64,000 bases of DNA, taken from positions 26,095 to 90,094 of the forward strand of contig JAHLKD010000141.1 in assembly GCA_025526935.1 (NCBI GenBank), in the 5' to 3' direction. This DNA is from Cladochytrium replicatum (taxonomy: Eukaryota > Chytridiomycota > Chytridiomycetes > Cladochytriales > Cladochytriaceae). The notes below the pieces were generated by a model, which was not told the origin of the DNA, made no database searches, and saw nothing but the letters and a program-made list of their open reading frames with translations. The position numbers and the translations under genes are program-made. Positions 34,406 through 46,424 of the stretch are shown here, piece by piece (within the stretch, counting starts at the first letter, position 1; every line of letters starts with the position of its first letter).

Positions 34406-34743
34406 TCATTTATAAAGGGGATGTGATCCAGGAAAGGGCTTGGAAGATAGTGATTCAAGGTGCCCCTACACAGTTACTACTATATCAATCCGAGGTTGTA
34501 CCAAAGAGATAATGACATTCTTCATATTATGCTATCTCAATTCTGATGATAAATCTGCGTCAGTCCAGCCAAAAAAATGCGCAATTCATGATCGATTTAT
34601 ATAGATTCTTAGTTTGCTTCCGTTCCTAAAATAACAGCAATATCATACTAACATCCCAGCTGAGCTGATTGGACTGTCACAAAACACCGAAAAAGGGAGT
34701 ACTTGCGTGCTAGGATCTGAAAGTCGAAGAATAGGAAGAAGTT
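34406..34743. other. Divergent intergenic region
   Basis: Shared upstream sequence of the CCDC92-like and ArfGAP genes. AT-rich, no gene seen. Confidence 0.5.
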
Positions 34744-37488
34744 ATGCCAAGCGACTCCGAAAAAAGCAAACGTCGCCGTGAGGAGCAGAACCTCCGCGCG
34801 TTGCGCGATTTACTCGACCTTCCAGAGAATCGTCATTGTGCTGACTGTGGAGATCCAGGTACGGGGGGCTGCTCCGGTCTACCGTTCTTCTGAAGTCTAA
34901 AACCATTTTTGCGAGGAAAGCACCCCAGTGGGCTTCCGTGAACATAGGGTGCTTCTTGTGTGAGTCCAAAATTCTGATACTATCTATAACGTGTCATTTA
35001 ATGTTCGATCAGGTCAGAGATGCGCTGGAATGCATCGGCAACTCGGCACTCACATCTCACGAGTGAAATCGATCACACTTGACACATGGACAGAGGAGTG
35101 GTTAGAGGCGAGTACATAACCATAGTTTCGGAATCAGGACGCTTAATCCATTCACCCTGGGCAGACCATGCGTCTTGTCGGGAACAGGAGATCAAATGCA
35201 AAGTATCTCGCAAATGCCGATCAGGTCCATCCTCCTGTTAGGAATGACCAGTATGGTGTTGTGTCTAATTGGACGAGTTTCCACCTCTGATTTGGTTTAA
35301 CAGTGAAATGTCTAGCTTCATTCGAAAGAAGTACGAAAGCAAAGAATTTGCAAGTTCTGCAAAGGTATATGTTTGAAGTGCAGAAGACCTTCCAAGCTGA
35401 TCTTTTGGAAAGCGAGGAAGTACCTCTGGAGAATCTGTTAGCACAAGAGATATTGAAGACTTTAAAGGTCAATTACGAACGCTCGCAAGCATGGGTTTTA
35501 ATGACCAAGCGAAAGCTGTCTCGGCTTTGAAACGAGCTAATGGACGCATTGACGATGCTATCGAGATCTTGGTCTCCGGGAGGGGCCCCGCTTCCTCTCC
35601 ACGCAGTAAGCAGAACTCTACTTCCAGCACTTCCACGCCGCAGCGAGGGGAGCGCTCTTCATCAGCAAAACCTGCGCAATCTGTGCTCGCACCAACTGCT
35701 GGAGGAGGCTCGCACAAGCAGATCCAGGCAGCTCTACAGAATTACCTTCAGACGTGCCACACCTACGCCTTAAATGACGATGAAGCCAATAAGGCAGCAT
35801 TGCAAAACAATAACTTCAATGTGGAATCAGCAATAAACTTCTTGCTAGACCAGAAGAAACGTAAGGAGAGTGAACTTCAAGCTTTTGCACTGCAACCGCC
35901 AGCACAGTCTGCAAGGGCACGACAAAATGTGCTGTCACCGACACAGCTTACGAGCAGTAATTCCGCACAGCTGATAGGAGATCCACTCGCCGCATCGGCT
36001 CAGCAATCGCAGCTCCTACAGCATCAGCAACTAGGCTATGCTCAGCATATATATGAGCAACAAGATCAGCAGCTGTTCCAAAATCAAAATCAGAGTCAGC
36101 TGCAGCAACAATTAGCTCAACAGCAGCAGTATCAGCAACAAATCCAGCAACAATTACAGCAGCAGCAGCAGCTTCAACTGCAACAACATCAACAGCAACA
36201 GAAAGCTGGTGGGCTCCAAACTGGCTCCAAATCAAGTGTGATAGAGGACGACCTTCTCGGTAAGAATTTACAACAGATATCAACTTGATTTGTTAATCTG
36301 CATCCTGACAGGTTTGAACGACGCATTCTCTACTGCTCAACTTAGTCAGAACTCACAAAGCCTTATTGGGCGGCAACAGCAGAGTTCAGCTAATCAGGCA
36401 GCGCAGAGTGCAAAAGTCAACATTTTATTATCAATGTACAATAGAACGCCAGGGCAAGGATATAACGGACAGTCCCTGGCGAATGCTCAACCAAACCCCT
36501 GGATGCAAGGAAATAGCAACCAGCTCCAGCAAAATCAATTTGGAAATCAGAATCAATCTCAAAGCGTGCCTAGTCAGCAACTTCCGTTTGGTAGTCAGAG
36601 TCAGTCCCAACAACAGCAAGCACAAAATCAATCACAGTTTGGGGGACAGCAGAATCACATGCAATCCCAGTTTGGTGAATTCCAGCAACTTCAGCCAGGT
36701 GCACTTCCTTACCAGGCAAGTCAGATCCTCCAACAGCAGCTCCAGTCACAGCAACAGCAAAACGCGTTGCTTTCAGCTCAGCAGAAGTCCTCCAGCTCGG
36801 TGTTTGGACAGCAACAATCTCAAACTGGCGTATTTGGAGCTCAAGCCAGTGCTTTCGGACAGCAGCAAGGACAGTTTGGGGCAAACAATTTTCAACAGCT
36901 TGGTGGTTTCCGTCAAAGTCTCTCAGCAGGTATTCAGCAGCAACAACTCGGGACTCAGCAAACTACTGGAATCTTCCAGCAACAGTCGTCGTTTGGTCTA
37001 ACACAGCAGAACCAACAGCAACAGCAGCAAGGAAGTATTCTTCAGCAACGTCAAATTTCCACCCAACAGGGACTCGGTGGTAAGTACGTTCTGGGCCAGA
37101 CGCAACTAAATGTAAGTTTGTTGGTTTAACGCCGCGTATCGATATGTTGCTTACGCTAAGTTAGGTGGTTGGGACTGGAAAAACAATCGCGAACATGGTT
37201 CAGCCCCAGCTTCAGCCTCAGTCATCGTTTGGGCTGGCCCCCACTGCATTCCCTCGCCAACAGCACGAGCTACAATCTGGTCAAGGCAATGGGTCATTCT
37301 CGCAAATGATCCAAGCGAACGAAGAGCAAAGGATACGCGCTGAGCAGGCGAAACAATCGCTATTCAGTGATCTGGTTCCAAGGGGAGGATCTGGATTCGG
37401 TGGGTCAGGATGCGGTTCAACTGGCACTACAAGCGGTCAGGCAGCTGGTCAACAGGGAGGGACTGAGCAATCAGGGTTTCCATTTTAA
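34744..37488 (+). CDS. ArfGAP-UBA protein with Gln-rich tail (GTS1-like)
   Basis: Exon 1 (ATG 34744) gives [20 protein letters not shown]. Spliced exons complete the ArfGAP zinc finger ([11 protein letters not shown], then [19 protein letters not shown]) and [15 protein letters not shown] and [13 protein letters not shown]. This is the CX2CX16CX2C finger that activates Arf GTP hydrolysis in vesicle traffic. A UBA domain follows ([32 protein letters not shown]), then a second UBA-like segment ([33 protein letters not shown]). The remaining ~500 residues are extremely Gln/Asn-rich with FG-containing pieces such as VFGQQQSQ. ArfGAP-UBA-polyQ is the layout of yeast Gts1, so Arf regulation with ubiquitin binding is likely. 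Join details between 35.1 and 35.5 kb were set by frame. Confidence 0.85.
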
Positions 37489-37700
37489 TAATTTAGCAGT
37501 TTGATCGAAGAAGAGATGGCTAAAACTGTTTTGTCTTTATTAAATTCACATTGATTCCTCTCCATGATGGAGGGGTTTCCCAAAAACAAAGATTAATCAT
37601 AGAAAAAAAACAATTCGCAGATGGCAAACGCACGACCGTAAAGCTCTGTTCTGGCTCGGAAAGGAAAAGTGTGGCACAACTGGCACAAAAGAAAGCAAAA

Positions 37701-40108
37701 TTAAGCTTCAACGATGGCGTAGCCTTGAGCTTCAGGCTCAACCCACAGAATCGCGGTCACACCACGGGGGTAGTACTGTTCGAAGAAAATTTGTTCAATA
37801 AATCCAGCTTTGTGTTGGGCGTAAATAAGCTTACCAGAGATCCCTTGGGAATACCGCCGTACATCTGGTCTGACCAAGCCCAGTAGCCGTTTTCACCGTC
37901 GGTGAGCCAGCCAACGTGCGCCTTGTCAGATGCATCACGACCGTCCTCGCTGACACCGAGGATGTTGTATACGACGTACTGGTTCAGGTAGATCTTGCTC
38001 AGCCAGGAGTTGATGCTACCAGCCGAGAGCTTCCACCCGTTGTCATCGAAAACACAGATTCCTGCAATATTCTACACTTAAACACTTTACATGGAGAAAG
38101 ATGCTTTCTTACCTTTGGTCAGAGCGGCCTCACAGTGCTTCTTCAAGACCGCGAGGTACTTTGCAAACTTGCCATTAAGGTCAAGAGCGTCCTTGCGGCC
38201 TGCGACGAAAGGGTAGATCAGACCTTCGACGACGGGAATGATGGTGGGAGACTTCGGGTCGTCGATGAGCGAAGGAAGCAGGGATGTCTCGTCGTTGAAA
38301 GCTTTGACAATGGTGTCGGCGGCACGTTCGGCCTGGGCGCACGCAAGGGCAGCTTCGGCGGAAAGGCCGTGGGTTGAAAAGATCTTTTCGAGGACGAGGT
38401 AGCATGCCCAGGTCTTTGACCCGATGTAGGCACTGCGACGGGTCTGAGCGAGTGCGGTGTCAACTATTGAGAAATTTTAGTGCATCTGTCCAAACACAGC
38501 CCTATAATGGACCTTACGAGCATCGTAGGTAGTGATTTCGGCTCCACCCTTGGTGCGGGATGACTCGAGCTGAACGAGACCGGAGTATCCGTCCTCAGTG
38601 GGGCTGTCGCGGTTCAGGAGAGAGGTGAAGCAGTCTTTGAACACCTGCAAGTTCTTCTCAGCCCACACAGAGTCACGGGTAAAGTTGAGGTAGACGGCAG
38701 CGGTCAAAACCCAGTTCGTGAGCTCCTCGGAAGTCATGAACGAGAAGCAGTCGTCGAGCTTAACACACTCGTAGGAAGATGTGCCTTTGGGAGTGAAAGC
38801 GTTGCCCATTCCCATGTCGTGGCAGAATGAAAGACCGCCAGGGAAGGTCTCCGACGATCCTGGGCGGACTACCTCATCAATGTACGAGTAGCGGACATAG
38901 AACAGATCAAGAATGTTTCGAACGACCCATGGGTTAAGAACGCATTCGAAGAAAGCGTGATCTAGCATGAGATCACAGCTGCAAAGATGTTACCATGTGT
39001 CGCAAACACAGAGCAATTATAACTCAACTTACGTGTTCATCATGCGGTATTCTCCTTCATTCACAACCCAAACAGCTTCCTTGTTCCTGACAAGGAGTTC
39101 TGTGCTTCCGAAGTAACTGTGGATGGCATGGATGAATTGGAATTTCTGCTCCGGAGTGAGCTTCTCCTTGCGCGCAAAGATTTCGGCTTGGTCGGGAGTT
39201 CGCCACGACTGGATCAGGGTGCTGTGGTTGTCCACCGCATACTTGGCAACATCGTGGATGTCCTTCCACAACTCGGTGTACAAGAAGCTCGCCTCGAGAC
39301 CGGTGGTTACGACACCTTGGGCGTAGAAGCAGAGTGCAATCGGGTAGCAGCGCTTCGTCCTCGCTGGGACCTCAAACACAAGTAAAGCGCACTGGCCAAG
39401 ACCGAATCGCCAGTTGTCTTCTGTGTTGTTCTTTGGGGCAAAAATGTGGTCGATTGTGAATCCGCCTGCACTCCTGACTTCATCGGTGTACGCACATGCA
39501 ACAAGAGCAGTTTCACGACCGGAAGCAATACCAACGAGACCTTCTCCGGAGCTCTCCTCGCCGAGATGGTGGACGGGGGAAATGTTGCGCGAGTCAGACA
39601 GGTTGTGAACACCGAAAATTGCGCGACGGGGCTCATCACTCTGGCTGTTGTCAATGGTCAGCTCGGCGAACACGGCGGGGAGAATCACATCGCGCAGGGG
39701 AGTAGCATCACCCTTGTATTCGGGAATGGACTTGACTGGAGAGATCACAGTGAATTCAAGGTCACCCGCCTTCCAGGCGTCTGTGGTAAGATCATATTCA
39801 CGGCTGATCTCATCTGAGTGGAATTGCTGGAGGCACGAGGTTGTGGGAAGGCCCTCGACACTGCCGGTGTAGTTTGCCATGATATCATCTCCTTCGGTAG
39901 CGTAGAAAGGGAGAGCCTGGAACTTCCAGCCGGGAGCACCAGCCTTAGGTGAGGGACCTTTCTGGATTCCGACGTAAACGTTGTGGTTTGGCGGACGGCC
40001 GACCATCTGGGCCATTCCTCCAGACGGGCCTTTCGCCCCGAGGGTGAATGATGCGAAAGCACCAACCGGCGAGTGGTGAGCGTTGAAGAATTTGGTCGGA
40101 GGAATCAT
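37701..40108 (-). CDS. Glycoside hydrolase family 52 beta-xylosidase
   Basis: It starts MIPPTKFFNAHHSPVGAFAS, the GH52 hallmark N-terminus, followed by FTLGAKGPSGGMAQ, TTDAWKAGDLEFTVISPVKS, WRFGLGQCALLVFEVPA, AVWVVNEGEYRMMNT (carries the presumed nucleophile Glu) and SSRTKGGAEITTYDA (the presumed acid/base Asp). Later blocks are GICVFDDNGWKLSAGSINSW, LSKIYLNQYVVYNILG and WAWSDQMYGGIPKGS. The final exon reads YYPRGVTAILWVEPEAQGY. Four introns are visible, so it is a eukaryotic gene in form. No signal peptide is seen at the N-terminus, so it would act inside the cell on imported xylobiose or xylo-oligosaccharides, as bacterial GH52 enzymes do. GH52 is essentially a bacterial family as I know it, so ancient horizontal transfer is likely. 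It is divergent from a sugar transporter. Confidence 0.92.
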
Positions 40109-40809
40109 TGCTGAATCGAATTGGTGGTTCTGTGAAGCTGTTGAGAATTGAAGGCAAGGTTTGACACACGTTGCTCGAGTGCCCTGTGATTCTGATGGGT
40201 TTCCACGACCACGTCTCCCGCAGCCAATCAGCTACGTCCCATGCGTGACAGGGTTAGTTTAATGTTTTTGTTTTGGGTTTGCAGGATGAAATTTTATTTC
40301 ACACGGATGATTATGCATCCCAGCCACCCGTGCGCGTGGTGCATGAAATGCGGCTGGATATCAGAATTTGCGAATCAAAAGAAAACACCCGAAAAACACC
40401 AGAAAACACTCAGAAAACACACTGTTAGAGCGATGGGACTATCGCTTGAGGTGAAGGGTGCAAAATTAATGCTATAACAGCACTCTAGAATCGAGTTGAG
40501 CCCACATTTTCACTACTGCACGAGTAGCTACAACTTGTTATCGGTTCGGGCGAATAGCGAACCACATGGCTCAAGGTTCGGTGTGGCGATATACCCAAGA
40601 TAATGCTGCGCTTCGATGGTCTCGTGGTAGAAGTTATGGTCGGAAAGGGATCATTGACACATTGGCACAGTTGCATATGATTTATGTCATGCACTGTGGA
40701 GGGGCAGCGCTGATATCCCGCTCCTTAAATAGGAAGTGGTGCCCCCGCTGACAGCTATCCCCTATCCCACAAGTTTCCGCACCTCTAATTGTACATTGAG
40801 ATTGTAACA
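40109..40809. other. Divergent promoter region, GH52 / sugar transporter
   Basis: About 700 bp with no gene, shared by two genes that face away from each other. It probably holds common control sites for xylosidase and transporter. I could not pick out a specific operator. Confidence 0.5.
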
Positions 40810-42433
40810 ATGGCACACGAAGTCAACTTCTACAGCAAGAACTTCTTGTTTCTTTACTTTGCCATCTTCATCGCCTTCCTTAATTCGGCGATCAATGGCT
40901 ACGATAACTCGCTCATGAGCGGGATTATGTAAGTGACTTGTGTAGCTTAAGGGAGGTAATGACTCAACGTACTGGTTGAACAGCATTATGAAAGGGTTCA
41001 CGAACGACTTCGGTCAGATCGCCGCAGACGCTGAGACGGGACATCCCGGAAACCCTGCCATCAATGGTCTTCTGTTCTCTCTCATCCAGATGGGTCAAGT
41101 CACCGCGTTCTTCTTCGTCGGTTACGTCTCTGACAAGTGGGGTCGTCTTCGTGGTCTACAGCTCGGTTCTGTGGTCATCATTCTCGGTACAATTCTTGAG
41201 ATCATCACTAACAGCATTGTCCTCTACTGTATCGGTCGTTACCTGATCGGTTTCGGTATTTGCTTTGTTGTATCTGCTGCACCCACGTACGTTGTCGAGG
41301 CTGCCCACCCCGTTTTCCGTGGTCGTGCTACTGCCATCTACAACTGCGGCTGGCACGTTGGAGCTATCCCCGCTTCGGTCATCATCTACGCTCTTTCCCG
41401 CGACCCCGTTGCCCGAGTTAGCTCCCTAGCCTGGCGTCTTCCCTGCGGTCTCCAGCTCGCCTGGTCCGCTATCGTTCTGCTCGCATCATTCTTCCTTCCT
41501 GAGTCACCCCGCTGGCTCGTGTCCGTTGGGCGCGTCGAGGATGCCCGCAAGTTCTTGATCAAATACCATGCCGACGATGACTCCACCAACCCCATCGTTG
41601 AGGAGCAGATGCGCGAGATTGAGGAGACTATTGCGGCTGAGAAGGCCAACTCCCAGGGCTCGTTTAAGGCTCTTTTCGACAGCCGTGTTAACCGATACCG
41701 CTCGTTCATCGTCATCGGTGTTGGAATCTTCTCCCAGACTGCCGGTAACTGGATTGCAGGTTACTTCCAGTCGCAGATTCTCCCCTACTTCGGTATCGTC
41801 GAGGAGTCCCAGCGCCTTCTCTTCAACATTATCTCGTCCATCATCTCGTTGATCTCTTCCCTCACCGGTGCCGCTCTTGTCGACCGTGTCGGCCGCCGCC
41901 CCTACCTCGTGTACGGTTCCATCTCGTATGTGCTCTTCTTCCTCCTCCTCACCGTGCTCCTCGCTGTTTACAACAACAACCTTGTCGATGCTAAGGAATC
42001 CGAGCGCAACTCGCCTGCTTACGGTATCGCCGCCTTCGTGGTTCTTCAGCTCTTCGCTATCTCGTACTCGGTTTGCTGGACCTCCATTAATGCCTTGTAC
42101 CCGGTCGAAGTCCTCGCCTACTCCACTCGTGCCAAGGGTATGGCTATGTGCCAAGCCTTCGTTAACATCGCCAACATCGTCCAGTCCTGGGGTCTGTCGT
42201 ACGGTCTCGATGCCTACAAGTGGAAGTTCTTCTCCTTCTACGTCATCTTCAACGCTTTTGCTACCGCTATCATCTGGAAGTTCTACCCCGAGACCAAGGG
42301 CCGCACTCTCGAGGAGCTCGACGAGATCTTCGCTTCGGAGAACCCCGTCAAGAAGTCCTTGGAGGCACGTATTGGCGGTATCAATCTCGCGACCGGTGCT
42401 CGTCTCGAGGTCAGCGAGAAGCTGAAGGCTTAA
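40810..42433 (+). CDS. MFS sugar transporter (sugar porter family)
   Basis: Two exons (the intron from ~40930 to 40981 falls after the first part of helix 1, NGYDNSLMSGI). The protein has the twelve-helix sugar-porter layout with its marks: GYVSDKWGRLRGLQLG (loop 2-3), GRYLIGFGICFVVSAAPTYV, FRGRATAIYNCGW, PESPRWLVSVGRVEDARKFL, LTGAALVDRVGRRPYLVYG and the C-terminal FYPETKGRTLEELDEIF. It resembles fungal lactose/hexose-permease-like carriers. Third codon positions are strongly C-biased compared with neighbours, which suggests high expression. It is divergent from the GH52 beta-xylosidase and upstream of a GH44 enzyme, so uptake of plant-wall oligosaccharides or xylose is a reasonable inference; the substrate is not proven. 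Confidence 0.92.
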
Positions 42434-43112
42434 GCAGCATGGCGTGGATAACGTGGACAGAGTTCTTGTCTGGAAGCGGTAATCGAACGTCTAGGGTTAG
42501 CAAAATCCTTTTCGGACGATTCTATTTTTACTTTTCCTTGCTGTTAGACGTTTTCGGCTACCTGCTCGGCAAAGCTTGTTGTCTATGTTAACCGTTGACC
42601 TAGTGTACTCTATGATGCTTTTTGCTTGTATTCTACCCATCTGGGTAACTAATTCTTCTGCGACTGCCATCTACTATCATGGCAGGATAATAAAATATGA
42701 CTTTGGTTAATGGTAAAACAGAATGCAATGGCTGACGGATGTTGAAATGATTCAACGACTTGAGCGAATTCAACTTTCAGGGCTGGATTTCGCTAACATT
42801 TCATTATCAATAGCGTTCGAATCGTAAACGAAGCAAATCGGAATAGATCTGATTTCCGGCCTCAAATCAAGCGAAAGCAATTTACGCAGTTGGTGGAACC
42901 GAAAGATGTGCTGGCCGGTTAACAACTGAAATCTTCCTCGCGGGGGTTTAAGGAGAGTTAGAGCGGAGGATTTATGCGAATTGCATTATTTTTGCTTTGT
43001 TTTTGACCTCATGACTGAACATAAAGAGCAGAAACACTGAATGCTCATGCGCAGAAATTCAATCATTTAAAACAGAAGAAATGCATCCCGCCGTGTATCG
43101 GGTGTGCTCAAT
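42434..43112. other. Intergenic between transporter and GH44
   Basis: About 680 bp, AT-rich, no gene seen. It contains the transporter 3' end and the GH44 promoter. Confidence 0.5.
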
Positions 43113-46063
43113 ATGGTGGCTGCAACAGCATTGGTGTCATTGCTCTCTCTTGTTGCCGCGGGAGTTGCATCGGTCAGTCACAATAGATGTTACAATCTTA
43201 CCATGTTCTCACAGTTCGTTTTGGTTCAGCCTGTTGGTCGACGTGATGCAACATCAAAGGTGGCAGCATTGTCTTTTCGCCGAAACTTGCTGACGTCGTT
43301 CTCATTAAAGGTGGTGTACAACGGAGGAGCGTCGCTGGCGTCCGGTTGGGAAAATTGGTCCTGGTCCGTCGATTACACTTTTGGCTACACCGGGTCTCCT
43401 GCGCTTCCTGCAACACTGGGGTCTTCGGCGATCCAGGCGACTACTTCAGCATGGGCTGGGATCAGTTTCAAGAACAGCGATGGAGGATTTGCCAGCTACA
43501 AGACTTTTGTCTTCTGGATCTCGGTGCGCCAGCTGGAGTTCCTCAATAATTTTTTTTAACATCACTCATGAATCAAATCAGGGTAAATCAACTTCGGCTT
43601 TTGGTCTATCAATTGAAGATGTTAGCACTGCCGGATCAAGTGTCAGTCTCGGAACCTTGAGCTCCTGCGTTGGAGCCATCTCTGAAGTGAGTTTGGGCTT
43701 TTGAAGTTTCATATCCTTTCCTCACGTTATCACAGACGTCCTATATTCCTTGCTACTTCGACTTGACTAAAGTCGCTGCCGGACCTGCTTACAACAGATT
43801 GACACTCCAAGCGCAGAGCCCGGACCCGCAATCGGTTGTCTTGGCGAACTTGTACTTTACTACGGTATGCTGACGGGACACCCAACAAGAAGTTACATAC
43901 TAATGTGCCTTTCAGCAAACTGTCGCTGAGATTGTTGATACTCACTCATTCTCCGCTGCTGCCGCATTCGGTTCCAACACTCTTCTGATGATAGGAACAG
44001 GTGATCCAACGAAAGTCAAGGTTTCGCGAGGATCAACAGTATGTATATTTTGATGCAACGACGTTGCAATCAATTGATATTCGTGGTTGAAAGTCAATTG
44101 GCGTCGAATCTCGATACCAAAAGCAAGAAACTCCGGTTGCGGGAGTATATCTGCGAATCGCTACTTCCTGGATCGCTGGTACATACACGAGGAGGAACGA
44201 GTTACATTGCTAACATACGATCATAAAGGATCATACACGATTACTCATGCAAATGGTACATTCAGCTTCGATATCCCGGCCTTCAATGCAACCACGTAAG
44301 TCCACAAATCAACCCTGGAGGAATTCTTACGAAGCATTTTCTATCTGAAGTGTCAATGGCCCAAGCTACCCTATCGATAGACGAATCTTCGGTGTAAATT
44401 TTCCACCAGACGCCAAATACTTGCAGGATGCCAACATTCCTCTTGGTCGATGGGGTGGGAACTTGATGGTGTGTGCGAACTTTTGAGTCTCACATCAGAT
44501 ATTTGACTACCCTCACTTATTGTTAAGACCTCGTACAATCCAAGCACGTATTATGTGAATTCCGCCGCAGACTGGTACTTTGAGAACCGAATCTCGGAAG
44601 GAGGTTTACCCAGCTTCCTTAACTCGATCATCAAGCCTGGAAGTTCCCGTGCGGTTGTCAGCGTCCCTGGACTTGACTGGGTGGCAAAAGGACAGGCACC
44701 TTGCTTCTCCTACAGCGTCGCAAAATACGGAGCGCAGCAGAAGACTGACCCTTACAATGCCGACGCAGGAAACGGCGTACTGGTTTCTAATGGTTCACGG
44801 ATATTTAATGACCCCACGGATTGCTATGTTCCGTGGAGCCCCGCGAACCTTACTACGTGGATATCAACAATGCCCGCGGCAGAAAGGGAAGCAGTTGGTG
44901 TTTGGACACTGGAAAACGAGCTTGATATTGCCGATGGAACGCATGCGGATATCATGCCTGTGCCTATGTCTTATAAGAGCGAGCTTGATAGATTGGTTTC
45001 AATGGCTGTTGCCATTCGAAAAGCGGTACCGAACGCAGTTATTGCTGGTCCAACTTCGTGCTGCTTCTGGTTTTGGTGGCACTCCGCTGCTGGATCCGAT
45101 GACATGGTTAGATTGTAGGCCTTGACACAAAACCATCGCTGATCTGTTACTCTTAGGCTCAACATGACGGCGTGGGCAAGATTCGATGGCTCTTGCGCAA
45201 CATGCAAGCTTACGCAAAGACAAACAAAGTCAAGTTGTTGGATGTTCTCGATCTCCATTTCAACCCCGATACTGGATCATCTTCCGATGGATCGGACGCT
45301 GACAATGCAATTCGCCTGAAAAACACTCGCAATTGGTGGGACCCAACTTTCACTTGCCTTGGTTACGAGGGACAGACAACCGTCTGGCCGGCCAATGAGA
45401 CTCTCCCGGGCAAAATTATGTTCATCCCGCGATTCAGGAAGTTAATCGCAGAAGAGTACCCCGGACTCAGTCTTGGTGCAACTGAATGGTATGGTGGCCA
45501 AGACCTTGTTGGTGGGCTTCAGGTGAGGAAAGCGTAATTTCGAACGGAGAAACGGAGAACGTGCGCTTACTTAACGGAATTCCTTTCTAGGCGGCAGATA
45601 CCCTTGGTATCTTTGCCCGAGAACAGATGAACGTTGCTACACGCTGGTATGGTGTTGACTACGGAACCCCAACGTACGCAGCATATTGGCTTTTGCTTGG
45701 CTCGAAAGGCAACACTGCATCTCCGTTCCTTTCCAAGTATATCAATGTTCCCAGATGCTTCAATCCCGACTTAGCTGGCGTGTATTTCGCAACTGACTCG
45801 AAACGAAAGGCTGGAGTGTTTATCAACAAAGATCCCTCAAAGTATCAGTCCTGGAAAGTCGCGGGATTGCCGGCCGGAAAGTACACCCTGAGGCACTTTG
45901 GGCGTCCCAACACTGGTCTTGCAGAAGGCGCTCGAATGACAGTACGTGTGGCAGTTTTATCAAACACCACATACTTAGATTTGTACAGGTTAACGTCACT
46001 CTCGACGGGGGATCAAACATTGTCGTGCCACCCTACAGTGCGGTTTATTTGGCTCAGATATAA
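43113..46063 (+). CDS. Secreted glycoside hydrolase family 44 (endoglucanase/xyloglucanase)
   Basis: The N-terminus MVAATALVSLLSLVAAGVAS (in-frame ATG 43113; the upstream frame opens only at GTG) is a signal peptide. A carbohydrate-binding-like jelly-roll part follows (YNGGASLASGWENWSWSVDY). Then come the GH44 blocks: IYGVNFPPDAKYLQ-like sequence around 44395, LGRWGGN, YYVNSAADWYFENR, VGVWTLENELDIADGTHAD (acid/base Glu in the NEL motif), AGPTSCCFWFWW, SLGATEWYGGQDL (candidate nucleophile Glu) and the C-terminal beta-domain ending VVPPYSAVYLAQI. GH44 enzymes cut beta-1,4-glucans and xyloglucan outside the cell. About ten introns; joins near 43200-43320 and 44040-44300 are uncertain. Together with the GH52 gene and transporter it suggests plant-wall saprotrophy. 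Confidence 0.87.
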
Positions 46064-46424
46064 TAATGTTACTTGGACTGTAACATGGGAGCTCTATGAC
46101 TTATAATATTTCTATGTGTACGGAAGGTAAATGCACCTTGAACCACTTCTTAATGTTCTTTGTGGCATTGTGCGAACTAATAAGATATATCTATGGATTC
46201 ATTGAACGCAGTTTCAATTGCAAGAGCAGCTTTTCGTCATATTTAACATCAGTATAAACAGTCAATTCAGCTTCAAACACGGCTACGAAGGACAATCGAA
46301 GAACGATAAATACAGGCAACTCGGCTGACTCTCAACATAAAACAAGGTCCTCATCAAAAAGCGCAGACATGCATAACGCAATACATGCACATTGTCAACC
46401 AGTACAAGTTTACCCACTGTGCGG
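46064..46424. other. Convergent 3' region of GH44 and XRN1
   Basis: About 360 bp between two converging stops; no gene seen. Confidence 0.5.

Noticed and set aside
36366-37001. 211-aa open frame with Ser/Asn/Ile composition
   Set aside because: Alternative frame of the CAG/CAA-rich tail of the ArfGAP gene.
41504-42154. 216-aa minus-strand open frame
   Set aside because: Shadow of the strongly codon-biased MFS transporter on the other strand; low-complexity Asp/Glu/Val-rich with no motif.
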